A stretch of 64,000 nt of DNA, from positions 168,707 through 232,706 of the forward strand of contig JAEUSB010000095.1 in assembly GCA_016788865.1 (NCBI GenBank), read 5' to 3'. Every line of letters begins with the position of its first letter. Position 1 is the first letter of the stretch. This DNA is from Leptospirales bacterium (GTDB taxonomy: Bacteria; Spirochaetota; Leptospiria; Leptospirales; Leptonemataceae). The notes below the pieces were generated by a model. The model worked only from the letters and a program-made list of their open reading frames with translations, ran no database searches and was not told the DNA's origin. The position numbers and the translations under genes are program-made. Positions 17,648-25,972 of this stretch are shown here, piece after piece.

Positions 17648-18781
17648 CTAGATGCTCGCAGAGGCTATGCAATGCCTCGAAGTGTTTCCTACGACGATGC
17701 TGCCCTTCAGGGTGGGAATCCCGTTTGGTTCCAGTCTATAATTATACATTTGGTCTCCCGCGCCCGCCGACTGCCCAACAAAGAGAAATCTTCCTGACCG
17801 ATCCATGCACATAATACCCGTGTTAGCCGGGGCTCCTTGTTGGTCCATCAGAGCAAGGGTTCCGTCCGTAGCGATGGAGTAGGTCTGAATTGTCGCACCG
17901 AATGAAAGGACGTAGAACCTGGTGCCATCTCGATTCAGCGCCGTGTGGGGGAGGTTCGTAACCCCGGCGCTGAAGAGCGAAACCGGTGTTAGATTTCCAG
18001 CAGAGTCAATTCGGAACGATGCAACCTCATTGGATGACGAAGTGGTGAAAAGAAAATCACTGCCAGGTGAAATCTGAATTCTGCCCGAAATTGAAGCACC
18101 CGAAATGCTTGTATTTCCGAGGTCTACCATGGTTCCATCGGAAGCGACGGAAAAACGCTGCAGACCGCCGCCTGCAGCAGCGGAATAGAGAAAATTACCG
18201 TTAGGAGTCAATGCGCCCTGTTGGCTATTGGCGACAATGGCGGTTGACGTTACAACGGGGGCACCCGGTGAACCATCTGTGAGATTGCTCCGATAGAATC
18301 GGGTTACTGATTGCACTATACTGTACAGCAGAATATTGCCATTGGGGTGGGCCATTACAATGTGCGAGAAGTTCTCTCCTCCCGGTGTTCGCTGCGTTAC
18401 TCTTGCCGATAGGACACCCGTGTTCGCATCAAACGGAAAAGCGTCCACTCCTCCCGGTACTGCGTTTAGGGTTGTGTAGAATACGGGAAGCGTCGGATGA
18501 GCTGTTGTGCGCAAGGGTGGGGTTGCTGTTGCCTGAGAGGAAGCGAGCGTGAGACTTCCGTCTTCGGAACTGATTCGATACGAACGTGCAGTTGAATCAC
18601 CGCTGCTTACAACAAACAAATACTTGCTCGGGGCAATTGTTTGGGAGGACAGATTTGCCAGCAGAAGTGATAGTTCCGGGTTGTCATTCGTTACGGGATT
18701 GAAGAGCGAGCAGCTCATGAAACAAGAAACAAGGGATGTGTTTAACAAAATAAAGAGTTTTTGATGAATTTGTTCCATCAT
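17648..18781 (-). CDS. Lactonase-like seven-bladed beta-propeller lipoprotein
   Basis: A 377-residue protein with an N-terminal hydrophobic signal ending in Cys-containing boxes (SLVSCFMSC), suggesting lipid attachment by signal peptidase II. The rest is a repeated beta-propeller of the lactonase/YVTN type: SKYLFVVSSGDSTARSYRIS, TTAHPTLPVFYTT, GALTPNGNFLYSAA, ISPGSDFLFTTSSSN, ALNRDGTRFYVLSF and MDRSGRFLFVGQSA. Each blade carries the 'position-plus-YV' pattern. It probably sits on the outer membrane or in the periplasm. Enzyme activity is not assured; many relatives are binding scaffolds. Confidence 0.8.
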   Translation of the reverse strand: MMEQIHQKLFILLNTSLVSCFMSCSLFNPVTNDNPELSLLLANLSSQTIAPSKYLFVVSSGDSTARSYRISSEDGSLTLASSQATATPPLRTTAHPTLPVFYTTLNAVPGGVDAFPFDANTGVLSARVTQRTPGGENFSHIVMAHPNGNILLYSIVQSVTRFYRSNLTDGSPGAPVVTSTAIVANSQQGALTPNGNFLYSAAAGGGLQRFSVASDGTMVDLGNTSISGASISGRIQISPGSDFLFTTSSSNEVASFRIDSAGNLTPVSLFSAGVTNLPHTALNRDGTRFYVLSFGATIQTYSIATDGTLALMDQQGAPANTGIMCMDRSGRFLFVGQSAGAGDQMYNYRLEPNGIPTLKGSIVVGNTSRHCIASASI

Positions 18782-18792
18782 ACGTCAGCGTG

Positions 18793-20184
18793 TTACATAT
18801 AGCCAACTCGGCTGGCTACACTGAATATATTTCCGACTGCCCGCACTTCATCAAGGAGAATTCGATCCGTTAATATTTTACGCACTGCCTCTTCGGGAAG
18901 ATTTCGCATTCCTGCAAACCGCTCCCGATACTCAGTCAGTGAAATCTTTCCGGAGAACAGGTTTGTCTGGAATTGGTAGATTTGATGTTCCATCAAGAAT
19001 CTAAGTGTGTCAAAATCTTCAACAGCTTCTGCGGTGATGCCGGCCTCTCTGTTGTCAGCAAGCCGCTTACAATAATCAATGAAAGCCAGGTTGTCCAGAA
19101 ATTTGGTCTGATCTTCTTCAACCTTGAAGCGGAAACTGATCGGGTCGAGTTTGAATTCCTTTATCATAACCCCCAGGTCGAGGACAACCTGGTGGCTCTG
19201 ACTCTTCACTCCAAAGTCATCCGCCGCGAAAGTGACACCAAAATTGAAAAATGATCCGCAAACTTCTTTGAGTGAGTGGATCTTCTCTTCATACGGTTTC
19301 TCAACCAGTTCAAGGCGAATATTGCGCGGGCTGAGCCCTCTGGAAAGTATGAGATTGTACAATCGGTTTACTTTTTCTGGAATTCCGAAAGTATCAATGA
19401 GCGACTGAGGGGAGATATTGAACTTCAAAAGCCCTGGCGCGCCTTCGCAGGCAATCACCAGTTTCTCAAGAATCAACAATTCGATTCTGTTGAGGTCCTG
19501 ATCTGGCGGAATGTCACCGATCAATTCGCGATAGCTGGAGTAGATACCACCTCCAACAAAAACCTCTCCACCATTGACGCCATACATGCCAGTGCGCGGA
19601 TCGAACGTTACCGTGGGTTGTATCATCGCATCGTTAGTCTCGTCCGAGATGTACGTATTCGCGCGATTAAAGTATGTCCAGCTCCATCTGGTCAGATTAT
19701 CCTTGAGGTTCTTCTCGGAAGTGCGGTACAGCTCGTCGAATATTTCGTCGTTGTCCGAGATGAAGTTACATTGCGATCGACCCACACCAAAATGAAAAGT
19801 ACAGACTTTTCGCGCCAGACAGTCGAGGTGAAAGCGGCCGATTGAACTATCGACATTGGGGAAAGTGGCTCCGCTCCATTTGTGTATGGGTGAGATGCCC
19901 ATGAGGAGACACTGTATCCGCTCCATGTAGTGAAAACCGAATTCGACGTCTGTAAGGTCGAGAATGCTGTGGACTTCGTTTCTGAGAAAGGCTATGAACT
20001 CGCCAAGGGGCATTCCTTCGAGGTGCTCAAATCGGATGAGAAATAACGGCTTGCCCCGGTTGGCTTCGATGAAGGTTTTCTTAAACGCGTCGAGATTTCT
20101 CAATTCGACTGGTTTCTCGAAGATTTCGACTCTTTGCCCTCCCTCCTGATCCATCCGTTCAAAGGGGCTACTGCGTCCTGGCAC
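18793..20184 (-). CDS. Degenerate EAL-domain protein
   Basis: A 463-residue cytoplasmic protein whose C-terminal half (about residues 205-445) follows the EAL fold: FNISPQSL, RLELVEKP, FAADDFG, KEFKLDP and ITAEAVEDFDTLRFL. Active cyclic-di-GMP phosphodiesterases carry the E-x-L signature, AEGVE and QGY; here the signature is GGEVFVGGG-like, AEGVE reads AEAVE and the last motif is YQFQTNLFSG. Catalysis is therefore doubtful and a c-di-GMP-binding or protein-interaction role is likely. The N-terminal 200 residues are unrecognised, perhaps a divergent sensor. It is divergent from fur. Confidence 0.65.
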   Translation of the reverse strand: MPGRSSPFERMDQEGGQRVEIFEKPVELRNLDAFKKTFIEANRGKPLFLIRFEHLEGMPLGEFIAFLRNEVHSILDLTDVEFGFHYMERIQCLLMGISPIHKWSGATFPNVDSSIGRFHLDCLARKVCTFHFGVGRSQCNFISDNDEIFDELYRTSEKNLKDNLTRWSWTYFNRANTYISDETNDAMIQPTVTFDPRTGMYGVNGGEVFVGGGIYSSYRELIGDIPPDQDLNRIELLILEKLVIACEGAPGLLKFNISPQSLIDTFGIPEKVNRLYNLILSRGLSPRNIRLELVEKPYEEKIHSLKEVCGSFFNFGVTFAADDFGVKSQSHQVVLDLGVMIKEFKLDPISFRFKVEEDQTKFLDNLAFIDYCKRLADNREAGITAEAVEDFDTLRFLMEHQIYQFQTNLFSGKISLTEYRERFAGMRNLPEEAVRKILTDRILLDEVRAVGNIFSVASRVGYM

Positions 20185-20202
20185 GTGTCAAATGTTTTCT
20201 GG

Positions 20203-20232
20203 TTGACCCATTTCCAGCCGCGGTCCTAAGTT
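20203..20232 (+). promoter_or_regulatory. Probable sigma70-type promoter of fur
   Basis: TTGACC (20203-20208) and TAAGTT (20227-20232) are separated by 18 bases, about 20 bases before the fur ATG. The fit is moderate. Confidence 0.45.
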
Positions 20233-20250
20233 AAGCCGGACTTGGATAGG

Positions 20251-20688
20251 ATGATTACTCTTCAGGAATGTTTGGATTCGCTCAAGCAGAATGGGCAGAA
20301 GCTAACGCCGCAGCGGACTGAGGTTCTCCGGGTCCTGATACATTCCAGGCACTCCTTAACGGCCCGCGATGTGCACGTCCGGGTGAAGAAGACCTTCCCT
20401 CATGTGAGTCTCGATACCGTATATCGGAACCTTCTGATGCTCACTGAATCAGGCTATGTTAGCCAGATCAATCTGCAGAATAAAGCTATTTCGCGTTTTG
20501 AGTTTCAAGGCGACGATCACCATCATCATGCCGTTTGCTTGACGTGCGGCGCGACATTCTGCATAGATTCGTGTTTCATTCCAAAGAAGCTGCCTTCACC
20601 TCGCGAGGATAAAGACTTTCGCGTTGTTTCGCATGCAGTTGAGATATATGGAGAATGTTCAAAATGCGCACAATCTCGATCGGCCTGA
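20251..20688 (+). CDS. Fur-family metal-dependent regulator
   Basis: A 145-residue Fur/Zur/PerR repressor. The N-terminal winged helix includes KLTPQRTEVLRVLIHS and HVSLDTVYRNLLMLTESGYV. The dimer domain has a His-rich metal site in GDDHHHHAVCLTCG and a second C-x2-C in GECSKC, giving a C4 structural zinc site. PerR, Fur and Zur cannot be told apart with certainty from sequence alone; the DDHHHHA segment fits several. ATG at 20251 is preferred over an upstream TTG. A FecR-domain lipoprotein gene begins inside its 3' end. Confidence 0.88.
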   Translation: MITLQECLDSLKQNGQKLTPQRTEVLRVLIHSRHSLTARDVHVRVKKTFPHVSLDTVYRNLLMLTESGYVSQINLQNKAISRFEFQGDDHHHHAVCLTCGATFCIDSCFIPKKLPSPREDKDFRVVSHAVEIYGECSKCAQSRSA

Positions 20689-21773
20689 TCCTTGCGGTCC
20701 TCGCAATCCTTCCTGCCTGCAAGGCAAAACCCCGTACGGTCGGGACAATAGCACCGCCAGCTGCGCTGGCCCTGGTCGTTGTGGGCGACGTCAAGGTGGA
20801 TGATTCACCTATCTCGACAGGCGCACGAATTCAAGGCGACAAGTGGATCACTGTGGGCCACGCCTCGTTCTGTGATCTTCAGATCCGCGGCTCGGAGTCG
20901 GGCATCGTAATTCGCCTTACGGAAAACTCAAAGTTTCGATTGAGCTCGGTGCTTAAGTCAACCGTGACGGAGCATTCTGGCGAATTGCTTTCCGGGCAAA
21001 TTCTAGTGAATGTCCGCAAGCTAGGCCAGGGTGAAGGATTCAAGGTTAAGACTCCCACTGCCGTGGCGTCAGTGCGCGGAACCAAGTTTGACGTGTATGT
21101 CTTCAGTGATGGGAAAGTCAGGACATCTGTATTTGAGGGGACGGTTGCAGTTCGCTTGAGTTCCGGCTCAATTGAGAATCTCGATCCACGCTTGTTAGAG
21201 CACAGCGAAACCTTGCGCGCAATTGTACAGAAGCTAGCGGATCAAGAAACGCAAGTTGAAGCGGGGAAAGAGGCTGTGGTCGCGCACTATGTTGTAGACG
21301 CGGAGACTGCGAGCACAATCGAAGAAGCAACAAAAATTTCACAACAAACGACCATGACTCAGGAGCAGATCGAAAAGGCGGCGGCGCAAATTGACGGACA
21401 ATTGAAGGCCAAGCTTGACTCGATTGAGAAATCCGTTGCGAGTACGGCTGCCGATGTGAAAGTCGAGGTGACGCAGCGTGCACCGAGCGCTGCAGACATG
21501 CAGTTTGAGGAAATGAAGCCAATCGACGTACCCCTCACCACAGACGAGACGATCAATCTTGAATTGGATAAGCGAAACCGCGAACCAGTATTGCGACAGA
21601 AACTATTTGTTCGAATCGAACATGTGGCGGGTGGAAAGCTCGATCGACTCGTGTTGCGCAACGGCACAGTCGTTGAGGGCGTAGTGAAACAGGTCATCAT
21701 GGATTATGTAGTAACTACTCCCGAAGGAGTGGTTACCGTTTCCGGGGATGATCTAAAAGAGATCCATTTCTGA
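20664..21773 (+). CDS. FecR-domain lipoprotein
   Basis: A 369-residue protein with a lipoprotein signal ending LAILPAC. The FecR domain (about residues 45-170) is seen in GDVKVDDSPISTGARI, IVIRLTENSKFRLSS, ELLSGQILVNVRKLGQG and VKTPTAVASVRGTKFDVYV, where the 'P-T-A-x-x-x-x-R-G-T-x-F' pattern is diagnostic. The middle is helical and polar. The C-terminus (RLVLRNGTVVEGVVKQ) resembles a small beta domain seen in other spirochaetal envelope proteins. It overlaps fur by 25 bases and is probably co-transcribed. No sigma factor or TonB receptor is adjacent, so a FecIR signalling role is not indicated. Confidence 0.82.
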   Translation: MRTISIGLILAVLAILPACKAKPRTVGTIAPPAALALVVVGDVKVDDSPISTGARIQGDKWITVGHASFCDLQIRGSESGIVIRLTENSKFRLSSVLKSTVTEHSGELLSGQILVNVRKLGQGEGFKVKTPTAVASVRGTKFDVYVFSDGKVRTSVFEGTVAVRLSSGSIENLDPRLLEHSETLRAIVQKLADQETQVEAGKEAVVAHYVVDAETASTIEEATKISQQTTMTQEQIEKAAAQIDGQLKAKLDSIEKSVASTAADVKVEVTQRAPSAADMQFEEMKPIDVPLTTDETINLELDKRNREPVLRQKLFVRIEHVAGGKLDRLVLRNGTVVEGVVKQVIMDYVVTTPEGVVTVSGDDLKEIHF

Positions 21774-21837
21774 TCAGTTTTCAGCCGCACTGCCTGCCCT
21801 GGATCCTGTGCCCTTGCCCCATGTAATTTCTCTTTAT

Positions 21838-22401
21838 CTATAGAGGCTGTAATAGCAGTAGCTCGTGCTCGAGGTGCTTGAGATAGGTTTCATCTCCGGT
21901 GATATTCCACATTTGCAATCCTCCCTGGTAGAGGATTAAAATGCGGTTTACCGTTTGTGTCAGTTGTGCTCGCGAAATAGAGGGCGCGCAGCGCTTCAGG
22001 AATTTCTCAAGGGTTTCTCTCCAGGCTTCCATGGTTTCAACCAGTAGTTTGCGGTCTCGCACGGAATCAGGACTCTGGCTGGCATAATTCCCAAAGGGGC
22101 AACCGAAGAATGTGCCATTGTGGGCCCTGGTTCGCAATATCTTGCACCATGCTCGCACAAAGCCACTGTACGTCTGTTGTCTGGTAGTCAGCTCTTCAAA
22201 ATATCCCAGCAAAGCTTCCCTCTCGGACTTTAAGTAGGCTCTTGCCAGATCGCTTTTGGAAGGGTAGTATCTGTAAAAGCTCTTCTTTGATGTGCCGGAC
22301 TCCGCGATGATCTGATCGATTCCAGTCGTGCTGTAGCCCTGCTCGTAGAAGAGCTTTCTAGCCCGTTTCAAAATCCGGTCCGCCGGCGTAATAGATGACA
22401 T
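21838..22401 (-). CDS. TetR-family transcriptional repressor
   Basis: A 187-residue repressor. The N-terminal helix-turn-helix (residues 8-55) reads ARKLFYEQGYSTTGIDQIIA then SGTSKKSFYRYYPSKSDLA. The C-terminal ligand domain contains HNGTFFGCPFGNYASQSPD, typical of the AcrR/YcdC-like group. It is divergent from a FeeM-like acyltransferase, and the gap holds two closely matching 18-base palindromes, so it very likely represses both genes. The inducer is unknown but may be a product of that enzyme. Confidence 0.9.
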   Translation of the reverse strand: MSSITPADRILKRARKLFYEQGYSTTGIDQIIAESGTSKKSFYRYYPSKSDLARAYLKSEREALLGYFEELTTRQQTYSGFVRAWCKILRTRAHNGTFFGCPFGNYASQSPDSVRDRKLLVETMEAWRETLEKFLKRCAPSISRAQLTQTVNRILILYQGGLQMWNITGDETYLKHLEHELLLLQPL

Positions 22402-22445
22402 AGGTCTGTTTGGCGCGCGGGACAGAAAAAATCAAATAAAAAATA

Positions 22446-22463
22446 GGAGACAGATCTGTCTCC
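22446..22463. promoter_or_regulatory. TetR operator O1 (perfect palindrome)
   Basis: GGAGACAGATCTGTCTCC is a perfect 18-base palindrome in the divergent gap, 45 bases from the tetR start. Confidence 0.8.
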
Positions 22464-22481
22464 CCGGCGAATGCTGTTATG

Positions 22482-22499
22482 GGAGACAAGTCTGTCTCC
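22482..22499. promoter_or_regulatory. TetR operator O2
   Basis: GGAGACAAGTCTGTCTCC keeps the same seven-base arms as O1 with a different four-base centre. It is 36 bases from O1 centre to centre and ends 12 bases before the ATG of the downstream gene, so a bound repressor would block transcription. Confidence 0.78.
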
Positions 22500-22511
22500 T
22501 TGGAGGCGGCA

Positions 22512-23225
22512 ATGGAATCGCAGCAGACCCTACACCGAATATCGGGAAAGAATTCGCAGAAGTTGCACCAGGTGGACGACTTGACCCTCTGGCTGCTAGG
22601 CAGCAACGACATCGAGGAATTCAATCTCTTCATCAGTAAAGTATACAATGAGGCATTTTCTGAAGCCGCGGGCTCGGTGATTTCTGCGTCAGAACTGGCA
22701 ACGCAAACCGCCGAATATTTTCCCCACACTCGAATGTGCGGGGTGCGTCATGTTGACGGAACCCTGCTCGGGACCTGGGGACTCATAACAAAGGATACGC
22801 ACATAAAAGAAGCCAGCTTCTTACTCCCGATTGAGTCGCGCTACGGGATTTCTGTGTCCGAAATACAGCGGAGGATGAATTCGTCGGCGCGATTCGTTTT
22901 CAACGGATGGCGAACGGCTGTAGATAAAGAGGCTCTTGAGAAGTACGGCATTGCGCGCACAAAGTCCTTTTTCATTTTCGACTATCTACTCAAGGGATTG
23001 ACTGTTGACTTTAGCGGTAACGCGGAGGATTATCTCGGCGTAGCTGAGATGGAGCTGCTTGTCTTAAAGTATCATCGGCGAGTGGGAATCCCCTGGCATG
23101 TAATAGGTGATCCACTGTTCTTCTGGGGACGCGACAGATTTCCTTGCGCCTTCCGAATGAGTGAGTTCAAGGACTACATGCGTGAGCATCATCCGGAAAG
23201 ATTCAAGTTCATATACGAGTCTTGA
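22512..23225 (+). CDS. FeeM-like N-acyl amino acid synthase / GNAT-fold protein
   Basis: A 237-residue protein whose layout resembles FeeM and other autoinducer-synthase-like acyltransferases: an N-terminal KVYNEAFSEAAG region, GTLLGTWGLIT strand pair, an acidic/Arg helix (RRMNSSARFVFNGWR), and VAEMELLVLKYHRRVGIPWH followed by GDPLFFWGRDRFPCAFRM. FeeM-type enzymes join fatty acyl chains from ACP to amino acids. The similarity is at the level of pattern, not a clear match. ATG at 22512 follows GGAGG by five bases; an upstream in-frame ATG falls inside operator O2. TetR control suggests a regulated secondary product or signal. Confidence 0.5.
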   Translation: MESQQTLHRISGKNSQKLHQVDDLTLWLLGSNDIEEFNLFISKVYNEAFSEAAGSVISASELATQTAEYFPHTRMCGVRHVDGTLLGTWGLITKDTHIKEASFLLPIESRYGISVSEIQRRMNSSARFVFNGWRTAVDKEALEKYGIARTKSFFIFDYLLKGLTVDFSGNAEDYLGVAEMELLVLKYHRRVGIPWHVIGDPLFFWGRDRFPCAFRMSEFKDYMREHHPERFKFIYES

Positions 23226-23376
23226 TGTGGGCTTGCACATGCCTGAGCTTATCAGGATTGCGAACGACGTAGATTCCTATTATGCGATCAGTCAGCAACT
23301 CAAGGGCCGTTCTTATCGCCTGTTTTTGTTTGGCCTGGTGAAACTCCACGGTGAATGCCTCACCCGAGACCGTCAC
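23209..23376 (-). CDS. Possible small protein downstream of glycosidase
   Basis: On the minus strand GTG at 23376 shares its first base with the TAG stop of the glycosidase (TAGTG) and opens a 55-codon frame ending TGA. The product (VTVSGEAFTVEFHQAKQKQA, then IRTALELLTDRIIGIYVVRN) is amphipathic and protein-like, with codon use similar to neighbours. It overlaps the 3' end of the convergent FeeM-like gene by 17 bases. It is unrecognised and could be spurious, or a shifted continuation of the glycosidase. Confidence 0.35.
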   Translation of the reverse strand: MTVSGEAFTVEFHQAKQKQAIRTALELLTDRIIGIYVVRNPDKLRHVQAHIKTRI

Positions 23377-25688
23377 TACATTAGAATCTGGATTTCGATC
23401 TCTGCGGTGGCGCGGGCTACCTCAATAATGGCCTTCTTACGATCAAAATGGTATTCGTCGCATCCTTCGATACGGACACTCTTGATTTTCCGGCGAAGTC
23501 CCGGCACATGAATGCGGATTGCGCGCATTTCTGATGCTCTGTCAAAATTGATCTTGATCCTTCCGTCGTTTGACTCAGATAGCTTGCCCTGGATGCTGAT
23601 TTTTCCGCCGTGCATTGGGAAAGGGCCAAACTTCATGTCGCTTAGAATTTCGCGGTTTCGCAGGCCGCGAAAGATATGCAGCACGCGGTCTTGAGAGCTA
23701 ACAACAAACTCACGCAAAAGCAGCAGGACTTCGGCAAACGCCCAGCCATGAAAGCCGTCACCCATCACTCCACCACCGGTGATTGGATGGATAGCCTCAG
23801 GATAAGTCCAGAGCTGAGTGCGGCTTTTGAGCACGCGTTTGAAAATCCTGCGAGCACGGCGCACGTCGCCAAGCCTCAAATGGCATTGAGCCATTTGTAA
23901 ACTGAGATAAAGATTGTAGCCGGAGTGAATGATTGGATGAAAGAAAAGATCCTTTGTAAAGAACTGTTTGTGAATTTCGCGAACGGTCTTGCGAACTTCG
24001 CTCTCAGGGAAGACCCTGAGTTCAAGCGGATAAACAGTACATATGCTACCTATCATTCCAGAATCGATGGGGCGATTTGGGGCCGCCGTAATAACGCCGA
24101 ATCGCTGTCTGTCATCAGCAGAAACTGCGAGCAGATCGCGCCTGTAAGAGTCTGATTCTTCAAGGAATAAGCGTTCGTCCTTTTTTTCGCCAAGCATTCC
24201 GGCGCATCTGGATGCTTCCATTAGCCCGGCGATGGACCATAGATTGTCCCAGTAGTAATGATCAGCCGGACCCAGGTGTTCGGCGCTGAAGCCCGCGGGA
24301 AGAATCTTTCCCTGAATCCCGGTCCTCCGTTTACGCATGATCCATTGCGCTCCCTTCCGGATTGCAGGGTAAAGTTCGCGGAGCATTTGCTGATCACCCG
24401 TGTGTTCAATGAAATGGGCCAGAGTCCAGATGGCCTGCCCGTTTGAGTCCCATTCACCTTCATGCGATTTGAAGAATCCGTCGCGCTCCTGTCTTGCGGC
24501 GTATGTCTTAAGAATTTTTGCTGCTTGCGTCGTATAGCCCCATGACGTGAGTGCGGAGATCATATACGCTGCGTCTCTGAACCAGAATTGATTGTACGTA
24601 AATACGCCGGGCCAGATCTCTGTATTTGTCTGGAGTGAGTTGAGGTAGCCCGCAAAGATGCGCGCGGCTCGATTCCACACATCTCGACCGCAAACGAATT
24701 CTGCACCCTGGTCTACGATCTTTTCCCATGCTGTTAGCGATCGATTGAGTTCGTGATCATTGTTCACAAACTGAATTGGAACACCGGCCTTTCCAGTGCG
24801 ATTGGTCCGTGCGTAAAAATGAATTTCGCCGGAGCCCGTTATGCGATATACCAGAGATCCGGTCGCGAGGCCGTGCCGGCAGTTGACAATCCCGAGGGGT
24901 TTGTCCTGAAAATATGCGTCGCCAGCTTCAAGGTTTGAAAATCGTAACTCGTCCGGCGCCACGGGAAAGAATATCTCTTCGCGCGAGTTGATGCTGAGGA
25001 CGGCTCCCTCCGCTTTAAGTTTCATTTCCAGATCTGAAATGAGTGCCCCGCCTTCCGGATTGAATGGTCTGATCCCAACCAGGAGTTCGCAAGGACGATT
25101 GGTTTCATATTGAACGCGCGAGTAAACCCAGTCGCCTTCATCAGCGCAACCCACTACAGTCCATTTCACCTGGATACCTTTGCAGTTGTACTCCGTTCTC
25201 GCCGCAGGCAGATCCTTAAAAGGTTTTTGCGAAACCTTCAGATCACCTCGCGTTGGAAGTAGAACCCTGGTGCCATCCTTGATCCCTACCTCGACGCTAT
25301 AATAGCCTGCAATGGGAGAAAGGGATCCGGCTGGATCCACCATGGAAAAGCTCGTACCGTTAGGCGACCTGATCCCCATCCAGGTTCGGTGCGTCAGATT
25401 CAACGAGAGTAGACTGCTTGCTCGTGGAATAAAGGAAACATCGTCCGGGTTATACTGCCGCTCAACCCAGTAAGGGCCGGCAAAGTGGCGATAGAATTGA
25501 AAAAAGCAATAGTTCCACATTCCCGAGGCAATGACGCGCGACGCGAATGGCAAATTCTCGGATGGGTAGGCGGCTGCGGAAGGGTTGGTCAGACGATAGC
25601 CGCCTGAAAGCAACGGTTGCACGTCCGGATGCAGGCGCATGATGCGCATGAAGCGGCCAATCAAACGCTGGAAAAAACTACGCGGCAT
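23376..25688 (-). CDS. Six-hairpin (alpha/alpha)6-barrel glycosidase-like protein
   Basis: A 770-residue protein. The first 350 residues form a beta-sandwich-like region (HRTWMGIRSPNGTSFSMVDP; PAARTEYNCKGIQVKWTVVG). From about 375 to 650 an (alpha/alpha)6 toroid of the GH15/GH63/GH37-like type follows: PGVFTYNQFWFRDAAYMISA, EGEWDSNGQAIWTLAHFIEH, HYYWDNLWSIAGLMEAS and ITGGGVMGDGFHGWAFAEV. The acidic residues in FRDA, EWDSNG and MGDGFHGW are candidates for catalysis. No signal peptide is seen. The ATG at 25688 is chosen because upstream residues are Arg-rich and GC-rich, unlike the protein. The substrate, perhaps a glucan or trehalose-like glycoside, cannot be fixed. Confidence 0.7.
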   Translation of the reverse strand: MPRSFFQRLIGRFMRIMRLHPDVQPLLSGGYRLTNPSAAAYPSENLPFASRVIASGMWNYCFFQFYRHFAGPYWVERQYNPDDVSFIPRASSLLSLNLTHRTWMGIRSPNGTSFSMVDPAGSLSPIAGYYSVEVGIKDGTRVLLPTRGDLKVSQKPFKDLPAARTEYNCKGIQVKWTVVGCADEGDWVYSRVQYETNRPCELLVGIRPFNPEGGALISDLEMKLKAEGAVLSINSREEIFFPVAPDELRFSNLEAGDAYFQDKPLGIVNCRHGLATGSLVYRITGSGEIHFYARTNRTGKAGVPIQFVNNDHELNRSLTAWEKIVDQGAEFVCGRDVWNRAARIFAGYLNSLQTNTEIWPGVFTYNQFWFRDAAYMISALTSWGYTTQAAKILKTYAARQERDGFFKSHEGEWDSNGQAIWTLAHFIEHTGDQQMLRELYPAIRKGAQWIMRKRRTGIQGKILPAGFSAEHLGPADHYYWDNLWSIAGLMEASRCAGMLGEKKDERLFLEESDSYRRDLLAVSADDRQRFGVITAAPNRPIDSGMIGSICTVYPLELRVFPESEVRKTVREIHKQFFTKDLFFHPIIHSGYNLYLSLQMAQCHLRLGDVRRARRIFKRVLKSRTQLWTYPEAIHPITGGGVMGDGFHGWAFAEVLLLLREFVVSSQDRVLHIFRGLRNREILSDMKFGPFPMHGGKISIQGKLSESNDGRIKINFDRASEMRAIRIHVPGLRRKIKSVRIEGCDEYHFDRKKAIIEVARATAEIEIQILM

Positions 25689-25757
25689 CACACGTTCCTC
25701 GTAAGTCCGCGTACCCACCGCGCGCGCCACGCTCCCAACCCGCTCGATCGCACCTCC

Positions 25758-25972
25758 ATGTGCGACTCGATCGGGGGCTCCGACCTCCTGTCTCCGCAAT
25801 TGGGAGCGAGCGCGGCGCACGGCGATCGCGAGGCGTACTCGACCGTGTGGGATCTAAAAGGGGAAAGCACGTGTACTTGCCGCGGACTTTGTTTAGTGAG
25901 CCAAGAGCTGCTTTTCGGGATTGGATGAAATACCTCAGTCACGACAAGATCTATGCAGATTTATTCGGCTGA
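25758..25972 (+). pseudogene. GC-rich broken ORF of unknown function
   Basis: From ATG 25758 about 35 codons read MCDSIGGSDLLSPQLGASAA then HGDREAYSTVWDLKG with third positions mostly G or C. At the homopolymer-like tract A4-G4-A3 (about 25856-25866) the sensible frame shifts, continuing KHVYLPRTLFSEPRAAFRDW then MKYLSHDKIYADLFG before TGA at 25972. Joined, the two parts make a plausible 70-residue protein. It is unrecognised. The stretch 25690-25870 is visibly richer in GC than its neighbours, pointing to acquired DNA. A sequencing error at the tract would restore the frame. The rest of the 500-base gap (25689-26194) holds the inverted repeat listed separately and no other support for a gene. 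Confidence 0.35.

Noticed and set aside
20655..21773. FecR protein as part of a FecIR iron-signalling system
   Set aside because: No ECF sigma factor or TonB-dependent receptor is adjacent; the protein has a lipoprotein signal instead.
25850..25870. Programmed -1 frameshift at the A4-G4-A3 tract
   Set aside because: The in-frame heptamer is not of the X-XXY-YYZ form, and no insertion-sequence transposase domain is recognisable.
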